The notes: generated by a model from the sequence alone, not told the origin. 19,798 nt of DNA from Candidatus Hydrogenedentota bacterium (GCA_007118765.1 SKQZ01000417.1:1-19798), one strand, 5' to 3'; counted from the first letter of the stretch, positions 7,990-16,722 are shown. Made by a program: numbers and translations.

Positions 7990-9498
7990 TTATTCCGCCG
8001 ATTCGGGGATGGGTTTCTTTGTTGGGAACCACCGGCTCACCAGCAGTCCGATAAGCAGGATTGACAGGGTCCCGATCACGATGATCATATAGCTGTGAAA
8101 CGGGCTGCGCAACACCTCCGGCAATACGGACGATTCGGGCGAGAAGGTCATCCAGATGATGACAAGTACGCCGATGCACACGCCTGTTGCGGCGGCGGCA
8201 TTGCCTGCGCGCCGCGAGATAAGCCCGAGTAGGAACAAGCCCAACATGCCGCCCGCAAATATGCCGGAAAGCGTCCACCATGCGTCCAACGCGGCTTCCA
8301 CGCCCATCATTGCCAGTCCAACACCGGTGCCCATGATCCCCCAAATCAAGGTGGCAAGGTGCAGGACCAGCATGGACTCGCGCTCGCTTGGCTCGGGCTT
8401 GATAAAACGCTTGTACCAGTCGGTCAACAGCAGGGTGGCCGATGAATTGAGGCTTGTGGAGATGGTACTCATGGCGGCGGCGAACACGGCCGCAATCAAC
8501 AGCCCCGATGCCCCCGCAGGCAGTTGGGTAACGATGAAGTAGGGGAACACGCGGTCGGCTTGTTCCACAGCGTGCAATTCTTCCGGCAGCAGCTCCGGTT
8601 GTGTGGTGTAAAAGGCGAACATGGCGGTGCCGATAACGAAGAAAAGCAGCGATACGGGCACGTACAGGAGGCCGCCAAACCACAGGCTGCGCCGGGCGGC
8701 CTCTTCAGACCGGGCCGATACATAGCGTTGCACGTAGTTCTGGTCAATGCCGAAATTCTGCAGGTTGATGACGATACCGTAAATGAGCACCACCCAGAAG
8801 GTGGATTCGCCGAGACTCGCGCTGAAGCTGCCGAGGGACAGTTTATTGTTTTCGACGGCCAGGGTGAGCGCTTCGCCCGCACCGCCGGGGATGCCCAGCA
8901 GCATCAGCCCCAGACATACTATAGCGCCGCCCATCAATACAATGGCCTGTATGGCGTCGCTCCACATGACGGCCACGATGCCGCCGAGCATGGTGTAAAG
9001 AATGACCGAGGCGCCGGTGACGACAATGATGAGCGGGATGCTCCAGCCAAGCAACGCGTTGAGGGGCAATGCCAGCAAGAACATGACCATGCCCATGCGC
9101 GCCAATTGGGTCAGCAGGTAGCAGATGCCCGCATACAACCGCGCCCAAGTGCCGAAGCGTTCTTCGAGATGGATATACGCGGAGACCTCGCCGGTGCGGC
9201 GATAATAGGGCACAAACCAACGGGCGGCGATAATGATGGCGAAGGGCAGGGACAAGCTGAACACGTATTGGTTCCAGTTATCGGCAAAAGCGCGCCCGGG
9301 CAGGGCAAGAAAACTGATGCTGCTGAGATAGGTGGCCATGATGGACAGGCCCACCACCCAGCCGGGCATGTTGCCGCTGGCAGCGGTAAATCCTGCGGCG
9401 GTGCGGCTTTGGCCGCCCTTGTAAAAAAAGACGCCTATGCCCATGACCACAACAAAATAGGCGATGAGCACCACAATGTCAATCAGCGGAAGGTTCAT
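7990..9498 (-). CDS. Sodium:solute symporter (SSS family)
   Basis: 502 residues. ATG at 9498 chosen because it has a strong SD (AGGAGA, 7-nt spacing); the frame continues upstream to 9582 without support. The protein is almost entirely hydrophobic with about 13 predicted membrane helices, the first at ~7-28 (DIVVLIAYFVVVMGIGVFFY). Family-typical stretches are MATYLSSISFLALPGRAF (~45-62), NFGIDQNYVQRYVSARS (~230-260) and AAVFAAAMSTISTSLNSSATL (~335-355), the last containing the Ser-rich segment associated with sodium coordination in this fold. It imports an organic solute driven by sodium; members carry sugars, sialic acid, proline or carboxylates, and sequence alone does not decide. The neighbouring sugar genes make a sugar or sugar acid plausible. 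It is probably cotranscribed with the 56-codon ORF 29 nt upstream. Confidence 0.93.
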   Translation of the reverse strand: MNLPLIDIVVLIAYFVVVMGIGVFFYKGGQSRTAAGFTAASGNMPGWVVGLSIMATYLSSISFLALPGRAFADNWNQYVFSLSLPFAIIIAARWFVPYYRRTGEVSAYIHLEERFGTWARLYAGICYLLTQLARMGMVMFLLALPLNALLGWSIPLIIVVTGASVILYTMLGGIVAVMWSDAIQAIVLMGGAIVCLGLMLLGIPGGAGEALTLAVENNKLSLGSFSASLGESTFWVVLIYGIVINLQNFGIDQNYVQRYVSARSEEAARRSLWFGGLLYVPVSLLFFVIGTAMFAFYTTQPELLPEELHAVEQADRVFPYFIVTQLPAGASGLLIAAVFAAAMSTISTSLNSSATLLLTDWYKRFIKPEPSERESMLVLHLATLIWGIMGTGVGLAMMGVEAALDAWWTLSGIFAGGMLGLFLLGLISRRAGNAAAATGVCIGVLVIIWMTFSPESSVLPEVLRSPFHSYMIIVIGTLSILLIGLLVSRWFPTKKPIPESAE

Positions 9499-9527
9499 GT
9501 TGGTTTCTCCTGTTGTATTGTTCCCTT

Positions 9528-9698
9528 TTATGGCGTGCGCATGGCGGTTGTTTTTGGGTTTGCCGAAACTTCGATGCCGCACAAGAGCGACGGTTTTATG
9601 ACGCTGAGGTGGTCAGCAAAGGCGGCTTCGCGCTGTGCGCCCGTGACGGCAATCATAATGACAAAGACAATGAATGCGGTGACGAACGTTGTACGCAT
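9528..9698 (-). CDS. Small protein (56 aa) with N-terminal signal/anchor, upstream of the symporter
   Basis: ATG at 9698 has SD AAGGAG 10 nt upstream, and a good promoter lies just ahead; TAA is at 9528-9530, 29 nt before the symporter ATG. The sequence begins MRTTFVTAFIVFVIMIAVTG, one clear hydrophobic helix, followed by AQREAAFADH, which could be a signal-peptidase site after AFA. The remaining ~27 residues contain a single Cys and no recognised motif. It could be a membrane-anchored or secreted small protein made with the symporter, a translated leader ORF, or the start of a decayed secreted protein. Not recognised; I can support only the translation signals and the signal-like N-terminus. 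Confidence 0.55.
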   Translation of the reverse strand: MRTTFVTAFIVFVIMIAVTGAQREAAFADHLSVIKPSLLCGIEVSANPKTTAMRTP

Positions 9699-9723
9699 GT
9701 TTTCAGCACTCCTTTTTCATGCA

Positions 9724-9752
9724 AGCATACTTAAATTTTGCGCCTCTTTCAA
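9724..9752 (-). promoter_or_regulatory. Sigma70-type promoter of the small-ORF/symporter transcript
   Basis: On the minus strand TTGAAA (9747-9752), a 17-nt spacer, and TATGCT (9724-9729) give a near-consensus promoter. The predicted start is near 9717, about 20 nt ahead of the ATG of the 56-codon ORF. It lies back to back with the ABC operon promoter in the 146-bp divergent region 9699-9844. Confidence 0.65.
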
Positions 9753-9779
9753 ATAGATGCAGCAACAGGCGGGGCGTGT

Positions 9780-9809
9780 TTGCGCACATAATTGGCGGCG
9801 TGCTACACT
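9780..9809 (+). promoter_or_regulatory. Probable promoter of the ABC importer operon
   Basis: TTGCGC (9780-9785), an 18-nt spacer, and TACACT (9804-9809) predict a start near 9816, about 30 nt before the binding-protein ATG. The leader contains AAGGAAGG at 9822-9829, which is 15 nt from the ATG at 9845. That spacing is unusually long for an SD. No obvious long palindromic operator overlaps this promoter. Confidence 0.5.
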
Positions 9810-9844
9810 GACATCACCAACAAGGAAGGTACATCACAACTGTC

Positions 9845-11644
9845 ATGCAACGTTTCCTCCAGCATAGCAAGGCGCTGTGTTCCCTGTCGTTATTGATCGG
9901 GGCATGTCTGCCGCTTTTTTTTCTGCCGGCCTGTTCCCAGCAAAAACGCGCCCCATCGCCTGAGCGCCGCGCAACGGTCATTTTTGATCTCGAAAGCCGT
10001 GTGCTGAACCCTGACATGTGGAATCCTTTCGTGCCGGGGGCGCGCACAGACCAAGGCTATCATCAGGCTTTGATAGAACCGTTGTTTATGCTTAACTTTG
10101 AGTCCGGCGAGATTGAGCCGTGGCTGGCCTTGTCCATGACCGCCAACGACACGCTTGACGAGTGGACGCTTGCCCTGCGTCCGGGTGTCCAATGGAGCGA
10201 CGGGATGCCGTTTACTGCCGCCGACGTGGTTTTTACGGTGGAGATGCTGCTTGACAATGCGCCGTCACTGCTCTATTCGGCGGCGTTGGGACAGTGGCTG
10301 GAACGGGTGGAGCAGGTGGACGAACTGACGGTGCGTTTTTTCCTGAAAGAGCCGAACCCCCGGTTTCAACTGGATTACTTTTCCATCAAGATTTACAACT
10401 CCGTCTATATTGTGCCCAAGCATATCTGGCATGACAAGGATCCCCTTACCTTCAAGAATTACGACCCCCAAAAGGGATGGCCCGTATTCACCGGGCCCTA
10501 TCGGCTGCACGGGTTCACGGAAACGGAGTTCAGCTATACCCGCAACGACGATTGGTGGGGGGCGACCACGGGCTGGAAGCCGCTGCCGGAACCGGAAACC
10601 TTGGTCTGGGTGTGGTATGGGCCGGAGGAAACGCGCACTGCGGCGATGGCGGACGACGAATTGGACAGTTTGTGTGATATATCGCTGGGCGCATTTCAGG
10701 CGCTTGGCCACCGCAAGCCAAACGCCTTTACATGGCTGGATGAACCGCCTTATGCCTGGGTGGACCCGTGTGCGCGCACCTTCGAGTTTAATCATCGGCG
10801 ACCGCCGTGGGATGACAAGGAGATGCGCTGGGCGCTGAACCATGCCTTGGATCGAGAGGTTATTGTTGCCGTGGCCTATGAGGGCACCACCCTGCCTGCG
10901 CGCCATTTCTTTCCCGCCTATGCAACATTGGATCGGTTGGTGGACATGCTTGAAGCGGCCGGGCTTTACGACACGTATCCCGTCACGAAACATGACCCGG
11001 ACTTGACACGCAGTATCCTTGAATCCAAAGGCTATCAGTTGAACCGACGCGGCTACTATGAAAAAGACGGCCAGACGCTCAGCATCGTCATCACCACCCA
11101 TGAAGCCTATATCGAAAAGCAGCGCATCGCACAGGTGGTGGTTGAACAGTTGCAGGCGGTGGGCATCAACGCCACCCACCGCAACGAGGCGGCGGGCACG
11201 TGGACGGATAATTTCCAGTTCGGCAATTTTGAAGCGCAGATGGGCTGGATGACCTGCGGTTCGGTGAATGAACCGTGGAGTTCCATGGATACGTTCGGCA
11301 AGCACTGGGTTGTGCCTGTGGGTGAACGGGCGCAATTTAATTCCTGGCGCTGGGAAAACGCGGCCTACACGGCATTGGTGGACGAAATGGGCACGTTGCC
11401 GCTGGATGATCCCCGCATTGACGACCTGTTCTTGCAGGCCATGGAAATCTGGCTGGAAGAGCTGCCCGTTATCCCCGTGACACAGGCGAAGAAACTCCTG
11501 CCTTTTAATCCCGAGTTCTGGGTCGGATGGCCCAGTGCGGAAAACAACTACCAACACCCGTGTACCTGGTGGCAAAGCACTCATATCATTATCCACCAAC
11601 TGACCCAAAACGAACCGGACACCGTAATGTCCGGCGATGAATAG
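9845..11644 (+). CDS. ABC transporter substrate-binding lipoprotein, family 5 (oligopeptide/oligosaccharide type)
   Basis: 599 residues. Residues 1-30 form a lipoprotein signal with lipobox FLPAC, so the mature protein starts at Cys30 and is tethered to a membrane. The rest matches the family-5 solute-binding fold: VLNPDMWNPFVPG near the mature start, WTLALRPGVQWSDGMPFTAADVVFT (~110-135), FTGPYRL (~220), and MRWALNHALDREVI (~330). Family members bind peptides, nickel, opines or oligosaccharides; WNPF near the N-terminus and the Trp-rich C-terminal end (PCTWWQS) are compatible with a sugar-binding subtype, but this is inference. It is the first gene of a five-gene operon. The only nearby SD is 15 nt from the ATG. 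A 7-bp hairpin sits at the end of the gene. Confidence 0.9.
   Translation: MQRFLQHSKALCSLSLLIGACLPLFFLPACSQQKRAPSPERRATVIFDLESRVLNPDMWNPFVPGARTDQGYHQALIEPLFMLNFESGEIEPWLALSMTANDTLDEWTLALRPGVQWSDGMPFTAADVVFTVEMLLDNAPSLLYSAALGQWLERVEQVDELTVRFFLKEPNPRFQLDYFSIKIYNSVYIVPKHIWHDKDPLTFKNYDPQKGWPVFTGPYRLHGFTETEFSYTRNDDWWGATTGWKPLPEPETLVWVWYGPEETRTAAMADDELDSLCDISLGAFQALGHRKPNAFTWLDEPPYAWVDPCARTFEFNHRRPPWDDKEMRWALNHALDREVIVAVAYEGTTLPARHFFPAYATLDRLVDMLEAAGLYDTYPVTKHDPDLTRSILESKGYQLNRRGYYEKDGQTLSIVITTHEAYIEKQRIAQVVVEQLQAVGINATHRNEAAGTWTDNFQFGNFEAQMGWMTCGSVNEPWSSMDTFGKHWVVPVGERAQFNSWRWENAAYTALVDEMGTLPLDDPRIDDLFLQAMEIWLEELPVIPVTQAKKLLPFNPEFWVGWPSAENNYQHPCTWWQSTHIIIHQLTQNEPDTVMSGDE
11615..11634 (+). promoter_or_regulatory. 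Hairpin at the binding-protein/permease junction
   Basis: CCGGACA (11615-11621) and TGTCCGG (11628-11634) form a perfect 7-bp stem around a 6-nt loop, inside the last codons of the binding-protein gene and 2 nt before an ATG at 11637. No T-run follows, so it is not an intrinsic terminator. It may protect the upstream mRNA or lower expression of the downstream genes. Confidence 0.5.
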
Positions 11645-11657
11645 GGAGCGGCAAACC

Positions 11658-12668
11658 GTGCGCGGCATCACAAAAGGGTATTTGATAAAGCGACTTACCA
11701 TGCTGGTGCTGACCGTATGGCTGGGGCTGACGCTGATGTTCATTATCCCCCGTCTTGCGCCGGGCGATCCCGTCGCGGCGATGGTGTCGCGCCTGTCGGC
11801 ACAGGCGGGGCGCGTCGAACAGAGCGAACAGATGATACAGGCGTGGCAGGAACGATTTGGTCTTGATGCGCCCATGTATGTTCAATACTTCCGGTATTTG
11901 GGCAATTCGTTTCGGTTTCGGCTCGGCTATTCCATGGCCTATTTCCCGACCACCGTGGAAGAAATGGTTATGCGCGCCATGCCGTGGACCCTCGGTCTGC
12001 TTACGATTGCCACACTGATGTCTTTCACCGTGGGCATTGCCATCGGCGCGCTGATAGGCTGGCGGCCCACGCCCCGAGTGGTGCGCACCTTGTTGCCGGT
12101 CAGCTTGTGTTTCACGTCCATCCCGCCCTTTATGCTGGGCATACTGCTGATATACGTGTTCGCCTTCGGTTTTCGCGTGTTGCCTTTTGCGGGGGCCTAT
12201 GCCCGCGGGGTGTCGCCGGCATTTTCGTGGGCCTTTGTTTCCAGCGTCATTCAACATGGAACGCTGCCCGCCGCCGCCGTGGTGCTCACCAGCATGGGGC
12301 ATTGGGCGCTGGGCATGCGCGCCATGATGATCACCAACGCGGGCGAAGATTATATGGTGCTTGCCCAGGCAAAGGGGCTGCGCCCGGGCCGCGTCTTCTG
12401 GATGTACGGCGTGCGCAACGCGATCCTGCCGCAGGTGACCGCGCTGGCGCTGTCCATCGGCGTAATTGCGGGCGGCTCCATCATTGTTGAATACATCTTC
12501 ACCTACCCCGGCATGGGCTACCTGTTGTATCAGGGCATCGTAAACAACGACTATCCCCTTATACAGGGCGTGGTGTTTGTGCTTATCTGCGGCGTGGCCG
12601 TGGCGGTGTTCATCATTGACCTGTTGTATCCCTTCATAGACCCGAGAATTACTTATGAAAGAGGTTGA
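11658..12668 (+). CDS. ABC transporter permease, DppB/OppB type
   Basis: 336 residues from a GTG at 11658, chosen because AGGGAG lies 9 nt upstream (11643-11648). The frame also has an ATG at 11637 that overlaps the previous gene by 8 nt but has no SD and follows a hairpin directly; using it gives 343 residues. The sequence shows a first membrane helix (LTMLVLTVWLGLTLMFIIPRL) followed by APGDP, the hallmark of DppB-type permeases. It has about six helices and the ATPase-contact EAA loop, AQAKGLRPGRVFWMYGVRNAILP. It forms half of the membrane channel with the next gene product. The stop overlaps the next gene by 14 nt, which indicates translational coupling. Confidence 0.92.
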   Translation: MRGITKGYLIKRLTMLVLTVWLGLTLMFIIPRLAPGDPVAAMVSRLSAQAGRVEQSEQMIQAWQERFGLDAPMYVQYFRYLGNSFRFRLGYSMAYFPTTVEEMVMRAMPWTLGLLTIATLMSFTVGIAIGALIGWRPTPRVVRTLLPVSLCFTSIPPFMLGILLIYVFAFGFRVLPFAGAYARGVSPAFSWAFVSSVIQHGTLPAAAVVLTSMGHWALGMRAMMITNAGEDYMVLAQAKGLRPGRVFWMYGVRNAILPQVTALALSIGVIAGGSIIVEYIFTYPGMGYLLYQGIVNNDYPLIQGVVFVLICGVAVAVFIIDLLYPFIDPRITYERG

Positions 12669-13587
12669 CCTGTCCATACATCAAGACACGCCGCCACCGC
12701 GCAGGCCACGCGACTACGCATGGCTGAACGGCAAACTGATTGCCGGTGCTGCGTTGTTGTTGGCGGTGCTGCTGTTTGTTCTGTTGGGTCGCCTCTTTTG
12801 GGATGTCACACTTGCGCGGGTGGCGTCCTGTCCGCTGAACCTGCCGCCGGTGGGTTTTGATGCGCCCGGCCCCGGTTTTGAGCCTTCGCAATCGGCGCAT
12901 CCCCTCGGTACGGAGAGCAGCGGACGGGACATGCTGGCGCTTCTCATTACGGGTACGCCCAACTCCCTGCTTATCGGCATCATTGCCGCCGCCATTGGCA
13001 TTGTGGTGGGAACCATGCTGGGTATGACGGCGGGGTTCCTGGGCGGCTGGGTGGATGCCGTCATTCGCATTTGTTCGGACGCGGTGATCACCATCCCCTC
13101 GCTGGCGGTGCTGATAGTGATCTCCTCGTATGTGTCGGAGATTGACATCAAAAGCATGGGGCTGTTGCTGGCGCTGTTTGCATGGCCCGGCGCAACGCGT
13201 GTCATCCGGGCACAGGTGTTGAGCCTGCGCGAGCGCGGCTATGTGCAGATGGCGCGGTTGTCCGGCGCGTCCACCCCCGAAATCCTGATATGCGAACTCC
13301 TGCCCAATTTGCTGCCCTTCCTCGCCGCCACGTTTACGGCCAGTGTCTCGGGCAATATCCTTGCCGCCACGGGACTCGAAGCATTGGGGCTTGGCCCCAG
13401 CCGTGTGCCGACCCTGGGCATGACCATCTTCTACGCCATACGCGGCGCGGCCATTCTGCGCGGCATGTGGTGGTGGTGGGGGCTGCCCATACTCATGCTC
13501 ATGATTATCTTCATCGGCCTGTTTCTCATCGCCATCGGTCTGGACGAACTGGTGAATCCGCGGCTGCGCAGCGGAGGAGACGCCTGA
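12655..13587 (+). CDS. ABC transporter permease, DppC/OppC type
   Basis: 310 residues; ATG at 12655 lies within the end of the upstream permease gene, with GAATTACTT rather than a strong SD before it, suggesting coupled translation. One N-terminal helix (~25-47) is followed by a periplasmic stretch ending in HPLGTESSGRDMLALLITG, the conserved DppC/OppC signature. Five further helices follow. The EAA-type coupling loop is RERGYVQMARLSGASTPEILICELLPNL. The loop between helix 1 and HPLGT is extended by about 30 residues. It pairs with the upstream permease in the importer. Its stop overlaps the first ATPase start as TGATG. Confidence 0.92.
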   Translation: MKEVDLSIHQDTPPPRRPRDYAWLNGKLIAGAALLLAVLLFVLLGRLFWDVTLARVASCPLNLPPVGFDAPGPGFEPSQSAHPLGTESSGRDMLALLITGTPNSLLIGIIAAAIGIVVGTMLGMTAGFLGGWVDAVIRICSDAVITIPSLAVLIVISSYVSEIDIKSMGLLLALFAWPGATRVIRAQVLSLRERGYVQMARLSGASTPEILICELLPNLLPFLAATFTASVSGNILAATGLEALGLGPSRVPTLGMTIFYAIRGAAILRGMWWWWGLPILMLMIIFIGLFLIAIGLDELVNPRLRSGGDA

Positions 13588-14579
13588 TGAGCAACCGGAC
13601 TACAGCGGCGGCCGTTTGCGAGGTACGAAACCTAACGGTTCATTACGACGTGTCCGCAACCCCCGTGGTTGCCGCGAACGAGGTCTCTTTTGACGTATAC
13701 GAAGGCGAGACACTGGGCTTGGTGGGCGAATCGGGCTGCGGCAAAAGCACCACGGCCATGGCCATGCTCCGACTGCTGCAAACGCCCGGACGCGTGGCCG
13801 GAGGCAGCGTCAACATCGCCGGCGTAGACATAATGCGGCTTCGGCCCGCCGCCCTGCGTGATTTTCGCTGGCGCAACATTGCATTGATACCGCAGGGCGC
13901 CATGAACGCGCTTAATCCGGTGATGCGCATCGAAAAACAGCTGGCCGACGCCATCGCCGCTCATGCGGATACCGGCGGACGTCAGGCGTTGCGCGCCCGC
14001 ATTGGCGAATTGCTGGAAATGGTCGGGCTGCCTGCCGATGTGCGGCGGTTGTATCCCCATGAGTTAAGCGGCGGCATGAAACAGCGCGTCTGCGTTGCCA
14101 TGGCCGTGGCGCTCAACCCGCCGCTGGTCATCGCCGACGAACCGACCAGCGCCCTCGATGTGGTGGTGCAGCGGTTGGTGGCGCAGAGCCTTATTCGCAT
14201 CAAGGAAACCCTCGGTATTGCCATGGTGCTCATCGGACACGACATGGGGCTGATGGCACAGCTGACCGATCGCGTGGCCGTGATGTATGCCGGACGCATC
14301 ATGGAGATTGCGCCCACGGATATCTTGTTCAAGGCCCCGTTGCACCCCTACACGCAACAACTGATAGACTCGGTGCCCTCCATCCGTGTGAAGAAGCCGC
14401 TGCGCGTATTTCCCGGCGGCCCGCCCGACCTGCGCAACCTGCCGCCGGGCTGCCCTTTTGAACCCCGCTGCCCCAAGGCAATTACCATTTGCCGCGGTGA
14501 AACACCCGCGTTGAAAGCCTGCGGCGAAAAGCAATATGCCGCGTGTCATGTGCCAAATACCAACAGGAATAACATATAG
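13587..14579 (+). CDS. ABC transporter ATP-binding protein, DppD/OppD type
   Basis: 330 residues from the ATG at 13587, which shares one base with the permease stop and has a strong SD, GGAGGAGA, 6 nt upstream; the frame extends far upstream only as a shadow of the permease. Walker A is GESGCGKST (47-55), the signature is LSGGMKQR (~160), and Walker B is LVIADEPTSALD (~180-191). The H-loop His is in LIGHDMG. The C-terminal 60 residues are the oligopeptide-transporter-specific tail, GCPFEPRCP with several further Cys; in a DppD homologue these cysteines bind an iron-sulfur cluster. It powers import as a heterodimer with the next gene product. Confidence 0.94.
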   Translation: MSNRTTAAAVCEVRNLTVHYDVSATPVVAANEVSFDVYEGETLGLVGESGCGKSTTAMAMLRLLQTPGRVAGGSVNIAGVDIMRLRPAALRDFRWRNIALIPQGAMNALNPVMRIEKQLADAIAAHADTGGRQALRARIGELLEMVGLPADVRRLYPHELSGGMKQRVCVAMAVALNPPLVIADEPTSALDVVVQRLVAQSLIRIKETLGIAMVLIGHDMGLMAQLTDRVAVMYAGRIMEIAPTDILFKAPLHPYTQQLIDSVPSIRVKKPLRVFPGGPPDLRNLPPGCPFEPRCPKAITICRGETPALKACGEKQYAACHVPNTNRNNI

Positions 14580-14586
14580 GAATACT

Positions 14587-15588
14587 ATGACCACAGCGTC
14601 CGAAAAAACTGCTAACACGCCGCTTCTTGAAGTGCGCGACGCCGTGAAGGTTTACGGCGGCGGGTTTTTGAGTGGCGGGCGGCGTGTCCATGCGCTGCGG
14701 GAAGTGTCGCTGTCCCTTGATGCAACACCGGCGCGGATCACGGCGGTGGCGGGCGAGAGTGGCAGCGGCAAGTCCACGCTGGCGGGGGCGGTGCTGGGGT
14801 TTGTGCAGCTGGATGCGGGGCATGTGCTGTTTGAGGGGCAGGATGTTGCGGCCATGTCGCGAAATCAGCGGTTTAACTATCGGCGCAGTGTGCAGGCAAT
14901 TTTTCAAGACCCGTACGCCGTGTTCAACCCGTTCTTCCATACCGACCATTTGTTTAATCTGGTGATGCGCCGTTTTGGAATCGCCAAAGGACGCAAGGCC
15001 GCGCGCGCACGGATTGTGGAGGCGCTGGAAACCGTGGGGTTGCGCAGTGACGACGTGCTGGGCAAACACCCGCATCAACTGAGCGGCGGCCAGCGTCAGC
15101 GCATTATGATTGCGCGTGCCTGCATGATGGCGCCGAAACTCATTGTGGCTGATGAACCGGTGTCCATGGTGGATGCGTCGTTGCGCTCAACCATCCTTGA
15201 CATTATGTTGCGGTTGCGTGACGACAACAATATCTCTTTCCTTTATATCACGCATGATCTCAGCACGGCCTACCAGATTTGTGACGACATTCACATCTTC
15301 TATCAGGGTGCGCAAGTGGAAAGCGGTCCGGTGGATGCCGTACTCGGCAATGCGAAGCACCCCTATACGCAGTTGCTTATTGCGTCCATACCGGAGCCCG
15401 ATCCGACCCGTGGCTGGGGCACGCAGCTGCCGCCCGACGACGAGAACAATGATCGCGACATCATCAACGGGTGCCCCTTTTACCCGCGTTGCCCCAAGCG
15501 AATGGAACAGTGCGTTGCCCATCTGCCGGCGCGGGTGTCGCTTGACGACACCGGACATCAGGTGGCCTGCCATCTCTTTGTCAAATAG
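14587..15588 (+). CDS. ABC transporter ATP-binding protein, DppF/OppF type
   Basis: 333 residues; ATG at 14587 is 7 nt after the previous stop, with the stop itself inside the SD (TAGGAA). Walker A is GESGSGKST (56-64), the signature is LSGGQRQRIMIAR (~165), and Walker B is LIVADEPVSMVD. The H-loop His is in ITHDLST. The C-terminal tail is GCPFYPRCP with later Cys, the same Cys-containing tail as its partner. The D-loop region reads SMVDAS where SALD is more usual, a conservative change. This is the last gene of the operon; it ends 15 nt from the convergent repressor gene and no hairpin terminator is visible there. Confidence 0.94.
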   Translation: MTTASEKTANTPLLEVRDAVKVYGGGFLSGGRRVHALREVSLSLDATPARITAVAGESGSGKSTLAGAVLGFVQLDAGHVLFEGQDVAAMSRNQRFNYRRSVQAIFQDPYAVFNPFFHTDHLFNLVMRRFGIAKGRKAARARIVEALETVGLRSDDVLGKHPHQLSGGQRQRIMIARACMMAPKLIVADEPVSMVDASLRSTILDIMLRLRDDNNISFLYITHDLSTAYQICDDIHIFYQGAQVESGPVDAVLGNAKHPYTQLLIASIPEPDPTRGWGTQLPPDDENNDRDIINGCPFYPRCPKRMEQCVAHLPARVSLDDTGHQVACHLFVK

Positions 15589-15603
15589 GGTGCTTGCACG
15601 CCA

Positions 15604-16671
15604 CTACAGCAAATCAAAGATACGCTTTGGTTTTTCCACCGCGAACAGATGCTCGGCATCGGTAAGAACGGTTTTGTAGGTAATTTGAATTGGTGCGGGC
15701 GTATGACCGTCGGTCCAGCGTGCCAACCGTTCAATGCCTTCGATGGCCGACTCGCGCACGGGCGCCCATAAGTGCGCGACCGCTTCAGGCAATACGGCGG
15801 CATCTTTCATATACGTCCAGACCACACATTCCACATCTTCTTTCAAACTGCGGTTCGCCTGCGCAGCCGCCTGATGCATGGCGTCGCTGTCTTCGCTCAC
15901 GCTTGACTCTACCAGCGCCGTCACGCCGTGCTGGGTGAGCAACGTAGCCAACACCTCCGCAAGCCGTTGTTTTGAAGGGTTGAAATAGGCGATGAGTTGT
16001 TCGTCCACCGGCACATCGAAAGCCTGCAACGCCTGTTTATAGCCGCGCACCCGGTCGAGTCCGGCCTGATAGCCTTCAAACGCCGACAGCAGGGCGATGC
16101 GCCGGTGACCGCGCTCAAGCAGAAACCGCGTGCTCTTGTATGTGCCGTCCTGAAAGTCCACACATGCCATGCTGGCTTCGGGGAAACCGTCCAGCCTGCC
16201 AATGGACAGGTAGGGTATGCCGGTGGCATGGATGCGCGGCAACACCGTGTCGTCAAGCGGGAGCGGCCCGACAATCAGACATACGTCATACAGCCGTTCC
16301 CATACGCCCCGCGCGTAGTCGCTGATGCCCGCGTCGCCTTCGCGCGGCGCCATGTCAAAGGCCAAATAGGCGCCCCGCGAGGAAAACACCTCGGACAGTT
16401 TGGCAAACAGCCACAGCAGGAAGTCCTCGCTTAACGGCACCATTTCAAGGGGAGGCGCGACCGTGACCCCCACGCAGTTGCGGTATTGGCCGCGTAATGT
16501 GCGGGCGCCATAATGGGGATAATACCCCGTTTCGTCAATGATGGTCTGAACACGCCGCCGCGTTTCGGGGCTGACACCCGCCTTATGATTGAACACCTTG
16601 CTGACGGTTTTTGCCGATACGCCCGCTTTTTGCGCGATATCATATATGGTGCTGCGTCGTTTCACTGACAT
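15604..16671 (-). CDS. LacI-family transcriptional repressor
   Basis: 355 residues from the ATG at 16671; a GTG at 16704 would add 11 residues but lacks a good SD. The N-terminal helix-turn-helix is classical: STIYDIAQKAGVSAKTVSKVFN (7-28), followed by SPETRRRVQTIIDETGYYPHYGARTLRG, with the hinge-helix Leu in TLRG. Residues ~65-330 form the periplasmic-binding-protein-like sensor, which in this family binds a sugar or sugar-derived effector. The hinge segment reads GARTLRG rather than the common ARSLRG. It probably controls its own gene and some of the neighbouring uptake and hydrolase genes. Its promoter carries a small palindrome between the two hexamers. The effector cannot be read from the sequence. 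Confidence 0.93.
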   Translation of the reverse strand: MSVKRRSTIYDIAQKAGVSAKTVSKVFNHKAGVSPETRRRVQTIIDETGYYPHYGARTLRGQYRNCVGVTVAPPLEMVPLSEDFLLWLFAKLSEVFSSRGAYLAFDMAPREGDAGISDYARGVWERLYDVCLIVGPLPLDDTVLPRIHATGIPYLSIGRLDGFPEASMACVDFQDGTYKSTRFLLERGHRRIALLSAFEGYQAGLDRVRGYKQALQAFDVPVDEQLIAYFNPSKQRLAEVLATLLTQHGVTALVESSVSEDSDAMHQAAAQANRSLKEDVECVVWTYMKDAAVLPEAVAHLWAPVRESAIEGIERLARWTDGHTPAPIQITYKTVLTDAEHLFAVEKPKRIFDLL

Positions 16672-16722
16672 GCCCTTGCCTATTGAAACCCTCAGGGCGA
16701 ACACGCAGGTCTGCCCCTACTG

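Noticed and set aside
8524..9756. 410-codon plus-strand frame
   Set aside because: Antisense to the symporter, rich in His and Gly with no membrane or domain pattern; typical shadow frame.
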